Assembly (NCBI RefSeq): GCF_036867135.1
Contig: NZ_JBAJIJ010000001.1
Coordinates: forward strand, 558,001-622,000
DNA length: 64,000 nt
Source: Aeromicrobium sp. Sec7.5
Lineage (GTDB): Bacteria; Actinomycetota; Actinomycetes; Propionibacteriales; Nocardioidaceae
Reading direction: 5' to 3'
Within the stretch, counting starts at the first letter, position 1. Every line of letters begins with the position of its first letter. The translations under genes were made by a program, and so were the position numbers. The notes beneath the pieces were generated by a model that made no database searches, was not told the DNA's origin, and worked only from the letters and a program-made list of their open reading frames with translations. Of the stretch, positions 41,920 to 49,602 are shown piece after piece.

Positions 41920-42384
41920 ATGGCGGACGTGGTGGTCGGGGTCGTGGAGCCGGGGTCCCCGGGAGCCCGCGCGGCGGTCACCGCGTACCTGCGCGAGCTG
42001 GACGAGATCTTCGCGACCGGGTTCGACCCTGAGCAGGCCGCGCGCGACGAGGTCGAGTTCACGGGTGATCGCGGACGGTTCCTCGTGGCCTCGGTCGACG
42101 GCGAGGTCGTCGGTTGTGGGGCACTGCGCTGGCTCGATGAGGGAACTGCCGAGGTCAAGCGGATGTGGGTGCACCCCCAGCGGCGTGGGCTCGGGGTGGC
42201 TCGGCTCCTTCTCGGGCACCTGGAGTCGACGGCGGTCGAGCACGGGCGGCCCGTCGTGCGCCTCGACACCCACGCCGACCTGACCGCGGCGATCGCGATG
42301 TACCGGCGATCCGGCTACGACGAGGTGCCGCGCTACAACGACAACCCGTACGCCCAGCACTGGTTCGAGAAGCGGATCGGCTGA
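41920..42384 (+). CDS. GNAT-family N-acetyltransferase
   Basis: 154 residues. 'EVKRMWVHPQRRGLGVARLL' is the acetyl-CoA pyrophosphate loop (R/Q-x-x-G-x-G/A), and 'IAMYRRSGYDEVPRYNDNPY' the late strand typical of small-molecule or protein N-acetyltransferases. The N-terminal part includes an acidic helix. ATG 41920 follows a TAGCAT box by 7 nt. Substrate unknown. Confidence 0.88.
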   Translation: MADVVVGVVEPGSPGARAAVTAYLRELDEIFATGFDPEQAARDEVEFTGDRGRFLVASVDGEVVGCGALRWLDEGTAEVKRMWVHPQRRGLGVARLLLGHLESTAVEHGRPVVRLDTHADLTAAIAMYRRSGYDEVPRYNDNPYAQHWFEKRIG

Positions 42385-42418
42385 CCGTCGCCGCTCAGCG
42401 AGCCGCGGGGTGTGCACC

Positions 42419-42424
42419 TAGGCT
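42419..42424 (+). promoter_or_regulatory. -10 box, leaderless oxidoreductase
   Basis: TAGGCT, 7 nt before ATG 42432. Confidence 0.5.
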
Positions 42425-42431
42425 CGGCGGC

Positions 42432-43808
42432 ATGGCCAACGTCCTCGTGATCGGTGGTGACGCCGCCGGCATGAGTGCCGCGGCGGCGCTGCGCCGTCGT
42501 CTTCCCGATGCGTACGAGGTCGTGGTGCTCGAGCGCGACGAGTGGACCTCGTACTCCGCGTGCGGGATCCCGTACTGGATCGCCGGCGACGTCGACTCGG
42601 CCGACGACCTGGTCGCGCGCTCGCCGCAGGAGCACCGGGCCAACGGCATCGACCTGCGCACGGGAACCGAGGCCGTCGAGATCGACGTCGAGGCGCGCGA
42701 GGTCGAGGCGCGGCACCTCGAGTCGGGCTCCGTCGAGCGGATCCCCTTCGAGGTGCTGATCATCGCCACCGGAGCCGAGCCAGTGCGGCCCGACCTCCCG
42801 GGCATCGACGGTGACGGCATCCTCGGCGTGCAGTCGCTGGGCGACGGCCAAGCGGTCATCGGTGCCCTCGAGCGCGATCCCGAGCACGTCGTGGTCGTCG
42901 GCAGCGGCTACATCGGTCTGGAGATGGCGGAGGCGTTCGTCGTCCGCGGCATCCGCACGACGGTCGTCGAGCGGGCGCCCACGCCGCTGTCGATGATCGA
43001 GCCGAGCCTGGGTCAGAAGGTCGCCGCGGCGATGCGCGGTCGTGGCATCGAGCTCCGCACCGGGGCAGCGGTGGAGGGCTTCGTGCTCGACGACGACGGT
43101 CGTGTGACCGGTGTCGAGATCGACGGCGAGATGCTGCCGGCCGACCTCGTCGTGCTCGGGCTGGGTGTCACCGCCCGGTCGGGGCTGGCCGCCGACGCGG
43201 GGCTCCCCACGGGCGTCAAGGGCGGCATCGTCACCGACGCCCGCCAGCGGGTTGCCGGAGCCGATCGCATCTGGGCGGCCGGCGACTGCGTCGAGACCCG
43301 CGACCGCACGACCGACCTGCCGATCCACCTTCCGCTCGGCACGCACGCGAACAAGCAGGGCATGGTCGTGGCCGACGACGTCGCTGCGACGCTCCTCGAG
43401 GAGCCGAACCGGTTGACGTTCCCCGGCGTCGTCCAGACCGCCATCACCAAGTTCTGTGCGCTGGAGATCTCGCGGACGGGGCTCGGTGAGCAGCAGGCCA
43501 GGGATGCGGCGTTCGACCCGGTCGTGGTCTCGATCGAGACGAGCGCTCGCGCGGGCTACATGCCCGAGGCGGGGGAGATGACCGTGCTGCTCGTGGCCGA
43601 CCGCGGATCGCGCAGGTTGTTGGGGGTCCAGGTCATCGGCACCGAGAACGCGGGCCTTCGGGTCGACGCCGCCGCCACCGCGCTCACGGCCGGCATGACG
43701 GTCGATGACGTCGTGATGCTCGACCTCGCCTACGCGCCGCCGTTCGCGTCGGTGTGGAGCCCCGTCCAGGTCGCGGCCCGCGCGGCGGTCAAGGCCCTGG
43801 ACGCCTGA
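42432..43808 (+). CDS. CoA-disulfide-reductase-like FAD/NAD(P) oxidoreductase
   Basis: 458 residues with two dinucleotide sites: FAD motif 'VLVIGGDAAGMSAAAAL' and NAD(P) motif 'VVVVGSGYIGLEMAEAF'. 'SYSACGIPYWIAG' contains the single redox Cys that forms a mixed disulfide with CoA in this family. 'IWAAGDCVETRD' is the second FAD motif and 'LAYAPPFASVWSPVQVAARA' the C-terminal dimer motif. It reduces CoA disulfides or persulfides with NAD(P)H. ATG 42432 follows a TAGGCT box by 7 nt. Confidence 0.88.
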   Translation: MANVLVIGGDAAGMSAAAALRRRLPDAYEVVVLERDEWTSYSACGIPYWIAGDVDSADDLVARSPQEHRANGIDLRTGTEAVEIDVEAREVEARHLESGSVERIPFEVLIIATGAEPVRPDLPGIDGDGILGVQSLGDGQAVIGALERDPEHVVVVGSGYIGLEMAEAFVVRGIRTTVVERAPTPLSMIEPSLGQKVAAAMRGRGIELRTGAAVEGFVLDDDGRVTGVEIDGEMLPADLVVLGLGVTARSGLAADAGLPTGVKGGIVTDARQRVAGADRIWAAGDCVETRDRTTDLPIHLPLGTHANKQGMVVADDVAATLLEEPNRLTFPGVVQTAITKFCALEISRTGLGEQQARDAAFDPVVVSIETSARAGYMPEAGEMTVLLVADRGSRRLLGVQVIGTENAGLRVDAAATALTAGMTVDDVVMLDLAYAPPFASVWSPVQVAARAAVKALDA

Positions 43809-43823
43809 GACCGCCGAGGCTGG

Positions 43824-43829
43824 AATACT
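43824..43829 (+). promoter_or_regulatory. Candidate -10 box for fba
   Basis: AATACT preceded by TGG, about 58 bp before the ATG of the aldolase gene. Confidence 0.35.
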
Positions 43830-43886
43830 GGCCGTGGACGTCCTCGCGACTCCTCCCCATGAACCCGCCGTGACCCAGGAGCCTCC

Positions 43887-44915
43887 ATGCCCGTCGCCAC
43901 TCCCGAGATCTACGCCGAGATGCTCGACAAGGCCAAGCGCGAGTCGTTCGCGTACCCCGCCATCAACGTCTCGAGCTCGCAGACCCTGAACGCGGCCCTC
44001 GCCGGGTTCGCCGAGGCCGAGAGCGACGGCATCATCCAGATCTCGACCGGCGGCGCCGAGTACCTCTCCGGCCCGACCGTCAAGAACATGGTGTCGGGCT
44101 CGCTGGCCTTCGCCGCGTTCGCGCACGAGGTGGCCAAGAAGTACCCGGTCAACGTCGCGCTGCACACCGACCACTGCCCCAAGGACAAGCTCGACGGCTT
44201 CGTCCGCCCGCTGATCGCGGCCTCGCAGGAGCGCGTCGACGGTGGTGGACTGCCGTACTTCCAGTCGCACATGTGGGACGGCTCGGCCGTGCCGCTGGAG
44301 GAGAACCTCGAGATCGCGAAGGACCTCCTCGCGCGCGCGTCGGCCGCCAAGATCATCCTCGAGGTCGAGATCGGCATCGTCGGTGGCGAGGAGGACGGCG
44401 TCGAGGGTGGCATGGGCGAGCACCTCTACACGACCCCCGAGGACGCGCTCGCCACGGCGGCCGCGCTCGGGCTCGGTGAGCAGGGGCGCTACCTGACCGC
44501 GCTGACGTTCGGCAACGTGCACGGCGTCTACAAGCCGGGCAACGTCACGCTGCGTCCGGAGATCCTCAAGGCCGCGCAGGAGGCCGTCGCCGCGCAGCAC
44601 GGCCCGGATGCCGATGCGCGTCCCTTCGACCTGGTCTTCCACGGCGGCTCGGGCTCGCTGCCCGAGGAGATCTCGGCCGCGGTCGACTACGGCGTCGTCA
44701 AGATGAACGTCGACACCGACACCCAGTACGCGTTCACCCGTCCGGTCGCCGGTCACATGCTGGCGAACTACGACGGCGTCCTGAAGGTCGACGGCGAGGT
44801 CGGCAACAAGAAGCAGTACGACCCGCGCGCCTGGGGCAAGGCCGCCGAGGCCGGCATGGCCGCCCGCATCGTGCAGGCCTGCACCGAGCTGCGGAGCACC
44901 GGCACCAAGCTCTGA
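43887..44915 (+). CDS. fba: Class II fructose-bisphosphate aldolase
   Basis: 342 residues. 'FAYPAINVSSSQTLNAAL' at the N-terminus, zinc ligands in 'NVALHTDHCPKDKLDGFV' and 'LVFHGGSGSLPEEI', 'LEVEIGIVGGEEDGVEG' and 'TFGNVHGVYKPGNV'. It is the type A (long) class II enzyme of glycolysis and gluconeogenesis. CAGGAG at 43877-43882 precedes ATG 43887. It ends in a strong terminator at 44931. Confidence 0.96.
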   Translation: MPVATPEIYAEMLDKAKRESFAYPAINVSSSQTLNAALAGFAEAESDGIIQISTGGAEYLSGPTVKNMVSGSLAFAAFAHEVAKKYPVNVALHTDHCPKDKLDGFVRPLIAASQERVDGGGLPYFQSHMWDGSAVPLEENLEIAKDLLARASAAKIILEVEIGIVGGEEDGVEGGMGEHLYTTPEDALATAAALGLGEQGRYLTALTFGNVHGVYKPGNVTLRPEILKAAQEAVAAQHGPDADARPFDLVFHGGSGSLPEEISAAVDYGVVKMNVDTDTQYAFTRPVAGHMLANYDGVLKVDGEVGNKKQYDPRAWGKAAEAGMAARIVQACTELRSTGTKL

Positions 44916-44930
44916 GCGACGCCGATCGCG

Positions 44931-44968
44931 CGAAGCCCCTCCCGGACCTCGGTCCGGGAGGGGCTTCG
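44931..44968 (+). terminator. fba terminator
   Basis: CGAAGCCCCTCCCGGAC and its reverse complement form a perfect 17-bp stem with loop CTCG, 15 bp after the fba stop. Confidence 0.85.
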
Positions 44969-45033
44969 TCGGTCCGGGAGGGTGCGGTGACGGTGGATGG
45001 TGGATCGGCTCGACGACAGCTGAGCGACAAGCG

Positions 45034-45187
45034 GCCACGGACCACCAGCCCGGCGGGCGGTGAGTGAGCGCCCATGCTCCCGCGGCAGCGGTGAGACAGC
45101 GTCCGATTCGCAGTGCGGATCGGACGCTGAGTCACCCCCAAGCGAACGGTTCGGACGCCAACTCACCGCCCGCTCGTGGTCCGTGGC
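45034..45187. repeat. Palindromic intergenic repeat, copy C (nested)
   Basis: Three nested perfect inverted repeats: GCCACGGACCAC (45034-45045) with 45176-45187; GCGGGCGGTGAGT (45053-45065) with 45161-45173; CAGCGTCCGAT (45097-45107) with 45119-45129. It fills most of the 315-bp convergent gap between fba and the TetR gene (44916-45230). It shares GGGCGGTGAGT with the elements at 10402 and 29455. Confidence 0.75.
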
Positions 45188-45230
45188 TGCGTGTCCGGCA
45201 TGACGGTGATCCGTCAGGTGTCGGCAGGGG

Positions 45231-45857
45231 TCAGGCCAGGTAGGCCCGCGCGAGCCGCTTCCAGACCTCGAGGTTGGGGTCGAGGCGGTGGTCGCGCGGC
45301 TCGAACGTGTAGGTCAGGGCCACGCCCCGCATGCTCGTGAGGAGGAGCGACGTGAGGTCGGCGAACCGCTCGTGGGCGGCGAGGTCCGGTCCGAACATGT
45401 CGGCGATCGCGGCGCGGATGACCCGGCCGAGGTCGTGCTCGGGAGGTGCGAGGGCCGCGGCGAGGGCCGGGCTGTTCTTGGCGGCCACCCACAGCTCGAG
45501 CGTCGCGGCGAACAACGGACCGTGGAGCGTCTCCCACAGCGCTTCGATCGAGGCGTCGACGTCACCCACGGTGCGCTCGGGCTGGCCGTCGAGGTCAGCG
45601 GTGCGCGCGGTGGCGAGGTGCTGCACGGCGGCGATCAGCAGGTCGTCGCGCGACGGGAACTGGTGCAGGATGCTGCCCCGCGAGACGCCGGAGCGACCCT
45701 GTACCCGGGAGATGGTGGCCGCGGCGTATCCCTCCTCCGCGAGGCACGCGACGGCCGCCTCGAGGATGAGCAGACGGGTGTCCCAGGCGCGTTGCTGCAC
45801 CGGAAGGGTGGCCGTGGGCGGCTGGGTCACCTCGGCAGGATATCGCAGTCTGAGCAT
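45231..45857 (-). CDS. TetR-family transcriptional regulator
   Basis: 208 residues. N-terminal HTH 'AATISRVQGRSGVSRGSILH' followed by QFPSRDDLL, matching the TetR DNA-binding domain (position of FPSRDDLL instead of YFxsKexL). The ligand domain is divergent, as usual. ATG 45857 starts 75 bp from the divergent acyl-CoA operon, which it very likely represses until an acyl-CoA or related inducer binds. The TGTGGT-N4-ACCACA palindrome in between is a candidate operator. Confidence 0.9.
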   Translation of the reverse strand: MLRLRYPAEVTQPPTATLPVQQRAWDTRLLILEAAVACLAEEGYAAATISRVQGRSGVSRGSILHQFPSRDDLLIAAVQHLATARTADLDGQPERTVGDVDASIEALWETLHGPLFAATLELWVAAKNSPALAAALAPPEHDLGRVIRAAIADMFGPDLAAHERFADLTSLLLTSMRGVALTYTFEPRDHRLDPNLEVWKRLARAYLA

Positions 45858-45902
45858 TCGCGACTAGTACGGCTTGACTAATTGACGGGTGGAGTGCCAC
45901 GG

Positions 45903-45918
45903 TGTGGTCCTCACCACA
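45903..45918. promoter_or_regulatory. Candidate TetR operator
   Basis: TGTGGTCCTCACCACA is a perfect 6-4-6 palindrome, 14 bp before the thiolase ATG. TTGACT/TTGACG at 45874-45887 may be -35 elements of the operon. Confidence 0.45.
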
Positions 45919-45932
45919 TCGAGGAGTCCGCC

Positions 45933-47117
45933 ATGAGCTCGTCCGTCGTCGTTGCCGGGGTCGGCATGGTTCCGTTCACCAAGCCGAGTGCGGGCTCGCG
46001 CTACGAGCAGATGGGCGCGAGTGCCGCCCGGGCCGCGCTCGACGACGCGGGCGTCCCGTACGCCACGGTCCAGCAGGCCTACGTGGGCTGGGTCTACGGC
46101 GACTCCACCTCGGGCCAGGCCGCGCTGTACGACGTGGGCCTCTCGGGGATCCCCATCGTCAACGTCAACAACAACTGCTCGACCGGCTCCTCGGCGCTCT
46201 TCCTGGCGCGCCAGGCGGTCGAGTCCGGCGCCGTCGAGTGCGCGCTCGCGCTCGGCTTCGAGCAGATGGCCAACGGGGCGCTGACGATGGGGTTCACCGA
46301 TCGGACCTCGCCCTTCGCGCGGTTCGACGACGCGATGGAGCCCCTGATCGACCGCACCGAGGCGCCGTTCGCGGCGCAGATGTTCGGTGGTGCGGGCCGG
46401 GCCCACATGGACCTGTACGGCACGAGCGCCGAGACGTTCGCGCGGATCTCGGTCAAGGCCCGCCAGCACGCCGCGAACAACCCGTACGCGGTGTTCCGCG
46501 ACCAGGTCACGGTCGAGCAGGTCATGGCCGCGCCGGCGATCTCGGACCCCTTGACCCGACTGATGTGCTGCCCGCCGACCTGCGGGGCCGCGGCCGTCGT
46601 CGTCTGCACGCCGGAGTTCGCGCGCAAGCACGGCCTCGACGCCTCGGTCGTGATCCGGGCGCAGGCCATGACGACCGACGGCCCGAGCACCTTCGACTCC
46701 CGCGACATGCGCCGGATCGTCGGCTACGACATGTCGGCCGCTGCCGCGGGCCAGGTCTACGAGGACGCGGGCGTCGGCCCCGAGGACCTCGCGGTCGTCG
46801 AGCTGCACGACTGCTTCAGCACCAACGAGCTGCTGTCGTACGAGGCGCTCGGCCTGACGCCCGAGGGCACGGGTGAGAAGTTCGTGATGGACGCCGACAA
46901 CACGTATGGCGGCCGGGTCGTGACGAACCCCTCGGGCGGGCTGCTCTCGAAGGGACACCCCCTCGGTGCGACGGGTCTCGCCCAAGCCACCGAGCTCGTG
47001 TGGCAGCTGCGCGGCACCGCCGGCCCGCGCCAGGTCGAGGGCGCACGGCTGGCGCTGGCCCACAACATCGGGCTCGGCGGCGCTGCCGTCGTCACCCTGT
47101 TCGAGAAGGCGGCCTGA
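45933..47117 (+). CDS. Thiolase-fold lipid-transfer protein / SCP2-type thiolase
   Basis: 394 residues. 'NVNNNCSTGSSALFLARQAV' holds the nucleophilic Cys; 'VVELHDCFSTNELLSYEAL' the His region; and 'GGLLSKGHPLGATGLAQ' the second active-site loop. This NNNCSTG/HDCFS type is the SCP-x/Ltp group used in beta-oxidation of branched or steroid side chains, acting as thiolase or retro-aldolase. GAGGAG precedes ATG 45933. It leads a six-gene operon with closely spaced stops and starts. Confidence 0.88.
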   Translation: MSSSVVVAGVGMVPFTKPSAGSRYEQMGASAARAALDDAGVPYATVQQAYVGWVYGDSTSGQAALYDVGLSGIPIVNVNNNCSTGSSALFLARQAVESGAVECALALGFEQMANGALTMGFTDRTSPFARFDDAMEPLIDRTEAPFAAQMFGGAGRAHMDLYGTSAETFARISVKARQHAANNPYAVFRDQVTVEQVMAAPAISDPLTRLMCCPPTCGAAAVVVCTPEFARKHGLDASVVIRAQAMTTDGPSTFDSRDMRRIVGYDMSAAAAGQVYEDAGVGPEDLAVVELHDCFSTNELLSYEALGLTPEGTGEKFVMDADNTYGGRVVTNPSGGLLSKGHPLGATGLAQATELVWQLRGTAGPRQVEGARLALAHNIGLGGAAVVTLFEKAA

Positions 47118-47118
47118 C

Positions 47119-47568
47119 GTGGTGCTCGACCACCGCGCGGCGCTCGACGTCGTGATCCCCGACCTCGACGTCACGCTGGAGCGCGGTCGGCTGCGCAGCT
47201 TCGCCGCTGCCGTGGGCGACGCCGACCCGATCCACCTCGACGTCGAGGCGGCCCGGGCCGCCGGCCATCCGGACGTGCTCGCGATGCCGACCTTCCTGTT
47301 CTCGCTCGAGCTCGAGCACCCGGAGCCGTTCGGGTACCTCGACGCCCTCGGCGTCGACCTGCGCGGGGTCCTGCACGGGGAGCAGTCGTTCACGTTCCAC
47401 GCCGCCCTCCATGCGGGTGACACCGTGACGGTGCGCTCCCGTATCACCGAGGCGTACGCCAAGAACCCCCAGATGGACTTCGTGGTGAAGCACACCGACG
47501 TCCTCCGCGGCGACGAGCTCGTCGGCGAGTCGGACTCGCTGATCGTGGTCCGGCAGGTCGCCGCGTGA
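47119..47568 (+). CDS. MaoC-like hydratase, FAS1-like N-terminal hotdog
   Basis: 149 residues of hotdog fold: 'RGRLRSFAAAVGDADPIHLD' and 'AMPTFLFSLELEH' are signatures of the MaoC_dehydrat_N family. It lacks the full catalytic pair and usually forms a heteromer with a partner MaoC, such as the next gene. The GTG at 47119 (or the adjacent GTG at 47122) begins 1 bp after the thiolase stop. The arrangement recalls the ChsH1/ChsH2 and Ltp set of steroid side-chain degradation, without a DUF35 domain. Confidence 0.82.
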   Translation: MVLDHRAALDVVIPDLDVTLERGRLRSFAAAVGDADPIHLDVEAARAAGHPDVLAMPTFLFSLELEHPEPFGYLDALGVDLRGVLHGEQSFTFHAALHAGDTVTVRSRITEAYAKNPQMDFVVKHTDVLRGDELVGESDSLIVVRQVAA

Positions 47569-47990
47569 GCGCCCTGCAGGCGTCCGGCCTCGACCTGGCT
47601 CCCGGCGCCGAGCTGCCGCCGCTCGAGGTCGGGTCCATCAGCCGCACCACGCTGGCGCTGTTCGCCGGCGCCTCGGGCGACCACAACCCGATCCACGTCG
47701 ACCTCGACGTCGCCCGGTCGGCCGGGCTCGACGACGTGTTCGCGCACGGGATGCTCTCGATGGCCTACCTCGGCCGTCTCCTGACCGGCTGGGTCCCGCA
47801 GCACCGCATCCGTACCTTCGGCGTGCGATTCGTCGCCATCACCCCCGTCCTGGCGCGCCCCGTCTGCCACGGCACGGTCCGCGACGTCACCGACGGCCTC
47901 GCGACGATCGACCTGGCCGTCCGGCTCGCGGACGGCACCACCACGTTGACCGGCTCCGCCGTCGTCGACCTCACCGAAGGAGCCGCATGA
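47565..47990 (+). CDS. MaoC-family (R)-enoyl-CoA hydratase
   Basis: 141 residues. The hotdog active-site sequence 'LFAGASGDHNPIHVDLDVAR' has the Asp-x-x-x-x-His hydratase pair, followed by 'FAHGMLSMAYLGRLL'. It adds water to trans-2-enoyl-CoA, probably together with the preceding half-hydratase. GTG start overlaps the preceding stop by 4 bp, and its own stop overlaps the SDR start. Confidence 0.87.
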   Translation: MSALQASGLDLAPGAELPPLEVGSISRTTLALFAGASGDHNPIHVDLDVARSAGLDDVFAHGMLSMAYLGRLLTGWVPQHRIRTFGVRFVAITPVLARPVCHGTVRDVTDGLATIDLAVRLADGTTTLTGSAVVDLTEGAA

Positions 47991-48814
47991 CCACGCTGCA
48001 CGGCAGGACCGCGATCGTCTCGGGATCGGGCCGCGGCATCGGACGCGAGATCGCGCTGACGCTCGCGTCGCGCGGGGCCGCCGTCGTGGTCAACGACCTC
48101 GACGCCGAGCCCGCCCGGGAGACCGTCGCCGCGATCGAGGCCGCCGGCGGGCGTGCGGTGGCGCACGTCGGCAGCGTCGTCGAGGAGGGCTTCGCCGAGG
48201 GTTTCGTCGCCGCGGCGACCGACACCTTCGGTGGGCTCGACATCGTCGTCAACAATGCCGGCTACACGTGGGACAGCGTGATCCAGAAGATGGGCGACGA
48301 GCAGTTCGACGCGATCCTCGACGTCCACCTCAAGGCGCCGTTCCGGATCCTGCGGGCGGCACAGCCGGTCATCTCTGCGGCCGTGAAGGCCGAGCGCGCC
48401 GCGGGCTCGTCGCGGGTGACCCGCAAGGTCGTCAACATCTCCTCGATCGCCGGCACCGCCGGCAACACCGGCCAGGTCAACTACTCGGCCGCGAAGGCCG
48501 GCATCATCGGCGTCACGAAGACGCTCGCCAAGGAGTGGGGGCGCTACGACGTCACGGTTAACTGCGTCGCGTTCGGGCTGATCCGCACCCGCCTGACGGA
48601 GGCGCCGGCCGGGGGTGGCTCGACGATCGACGTCGACGGGCGCGAGCTCGCGGTCGGCGTGAATCCCGAGCTGCTCGCCCAGCTGGAGCGGGGCATCCCG
48701 CTCGGGCGCGCCGGCACCCCGGCCGAGGCGGCGGGCGCCGTGGCGATGTTCTGCTCACCCGACTCCGACTACGTGAGCGGGCAGACGCTGGTCTGCGGAG
48801 GCGGGTTCGAGTGA
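47987..48814 (+). CDS. SDR oxidoreductase, 3-hydroxyacyl-CoA dehydrogenase-like
   Basis: 275 residues. 'SGSGRGIGREIAL' for NAD(P), 'DIVVNNAGYTWDS', Ser in 'VNISSIAGTAGNTGQ', 'NYSAAKAGIIGV' with Tyr/Lys, and 'SGQTLVCGGGFE'. In an operon with hydratases and a thiolase it probably oxidises the 3-hydroxyacyl-CoA. ATGA overlap upstream and GTGA overlap downstream show coupling. Confidence 0.88.
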   Translation: MTTLHGRTAIVSGSGRGIGREIALTLASRGAAVVVNDLDAEPARETVAAIEAAGGRAVAHVGSVVEEGFAEGFVAAATDTFGGLDIVVNNAGYTWDSVIQKMGDEQFDAILDVHLKAPFRILRAAQPVISAAVKAERAAGSSRVTRKVVNISSIAGTAGNTGQVNYSAAKAGIIGVTKTLAKEWGRYDVTVNCVAFGLIRTRLTEAPAGGGSTIDVDGRELAVGVNPELLAQLERGIPLGRAGTPAEAAGAVAMFCSPDSDYVSGQTLVCGGGFE

Positions 48815-49581
48815 CCGTGCGTGTGGCGGCGTCGGGGCCCGTCACCACGGTGACCCTGGACCGTCCCGGCACGCTGAACGCGGTCACGCACACCCTCGTG
48901 GCCGACCTGCGCGACGCGCTCACCACGATCGGCGACGACCCCGGCTGCCGGGCCGTCGTGCTCACCGGCGCGGGTCGCGGCTTCTGCTCCGGCATGGACC
49001 TGCGGCTGGGACTCGGCGCCGACCGTGACGAGGCCACGCTGATGATGCGCACCGCCGTCGCCGCGATCGCACTGATGCGGAGCATCCCGCAGCCCGTCGT
49101 CGCGGCGGTCGGCGGACCGGCCGTCGGCGCCGGCTTCGCCCTGGCCTCGGCCTCCGACCTGCGGATCGCCGGGCCGGAGGCGGCGTTCAGCGCACCATTC
49201 GTCCGGCTCGGGATGAGCGCGGGCGACCTCAGCCTGTCGTGGTTCCTGCCCCGCCAGATCGGTGCGGCCCGGGCGAGCCAGCTGTTCCTGACCGCAGGCT
49301 CCCTCGACGCGACGGAGGCGCTCGAGCTCGGCTACGTGAGCGAGGTGACGCCCGATCCGGTCGCGCGGGCCGTGGAGCTCGCTCAGCAGATCGCCGAGCA
49401 GCCCGTCGCCGGCGTGCGCGAGACCAAGCGGCTCCTGAACCGCAGCATCACGGGTGACGGATTCGAGGAGCACCTCGAGCGCGAGCTCCAGACCCAGGTC
49501 GACCTCGCCTTCGCCGGCGACCTCGACCAGGCCCGGGCGGACTTCGTCCACGCCCGCCGTACTGCCACCACACCCCACTGA
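48811..49581 (+). CDS. Enoyl-CoA hydratase/isomerase (crotonase) family protein
   Basis: 256 residues. 'VVLTGAGRGFCSGMDLRLGL' is the first oxyanion loop; 'IPQPVVAAVGGPAVGAGFAL' the second. Position of the second catalytic Glu is taken by Gly-Met-Ser in 'FVRLGMSAGDLSLSWFLPR', where Asp is close by, so isomerase, hydratase or lyase activity cannot be told apart. GTG start overlaps the SDR stop. Confidence 0.85.
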   Translation: MTVRVAASGPVTTVTLDRPGTLNAVTHTLVADLRDALTTIGDDPGCRAVVLTGAGRGFCSGMDLRLGLGADRDEATLMMRTAVAAIALMRSIPQPVVAAVGGPAVGAGFALASASDLRIAGPEAAFSAPFVRLGMSAGDLSLSWFLPRQIGAARASQLFLTAGSLDATEALELGYVSEVTPDPVARAVELAQQIAEQPVAGVRETKRLLNRSITGDGFEEHLERELQTQVDLAFAGDLDQARADFVHARRTATTPH

Positions 49582-49602
49582 CCGACCGGGAGGCCGACCA
49601 CC

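Noticed and set aside
42333-45038. 901-residue antisense ORF opposite the CoA-disulfide reductase and fba genes
   Set aside because: Mirror of two well-supported genes; no domain motif or ribosome site.
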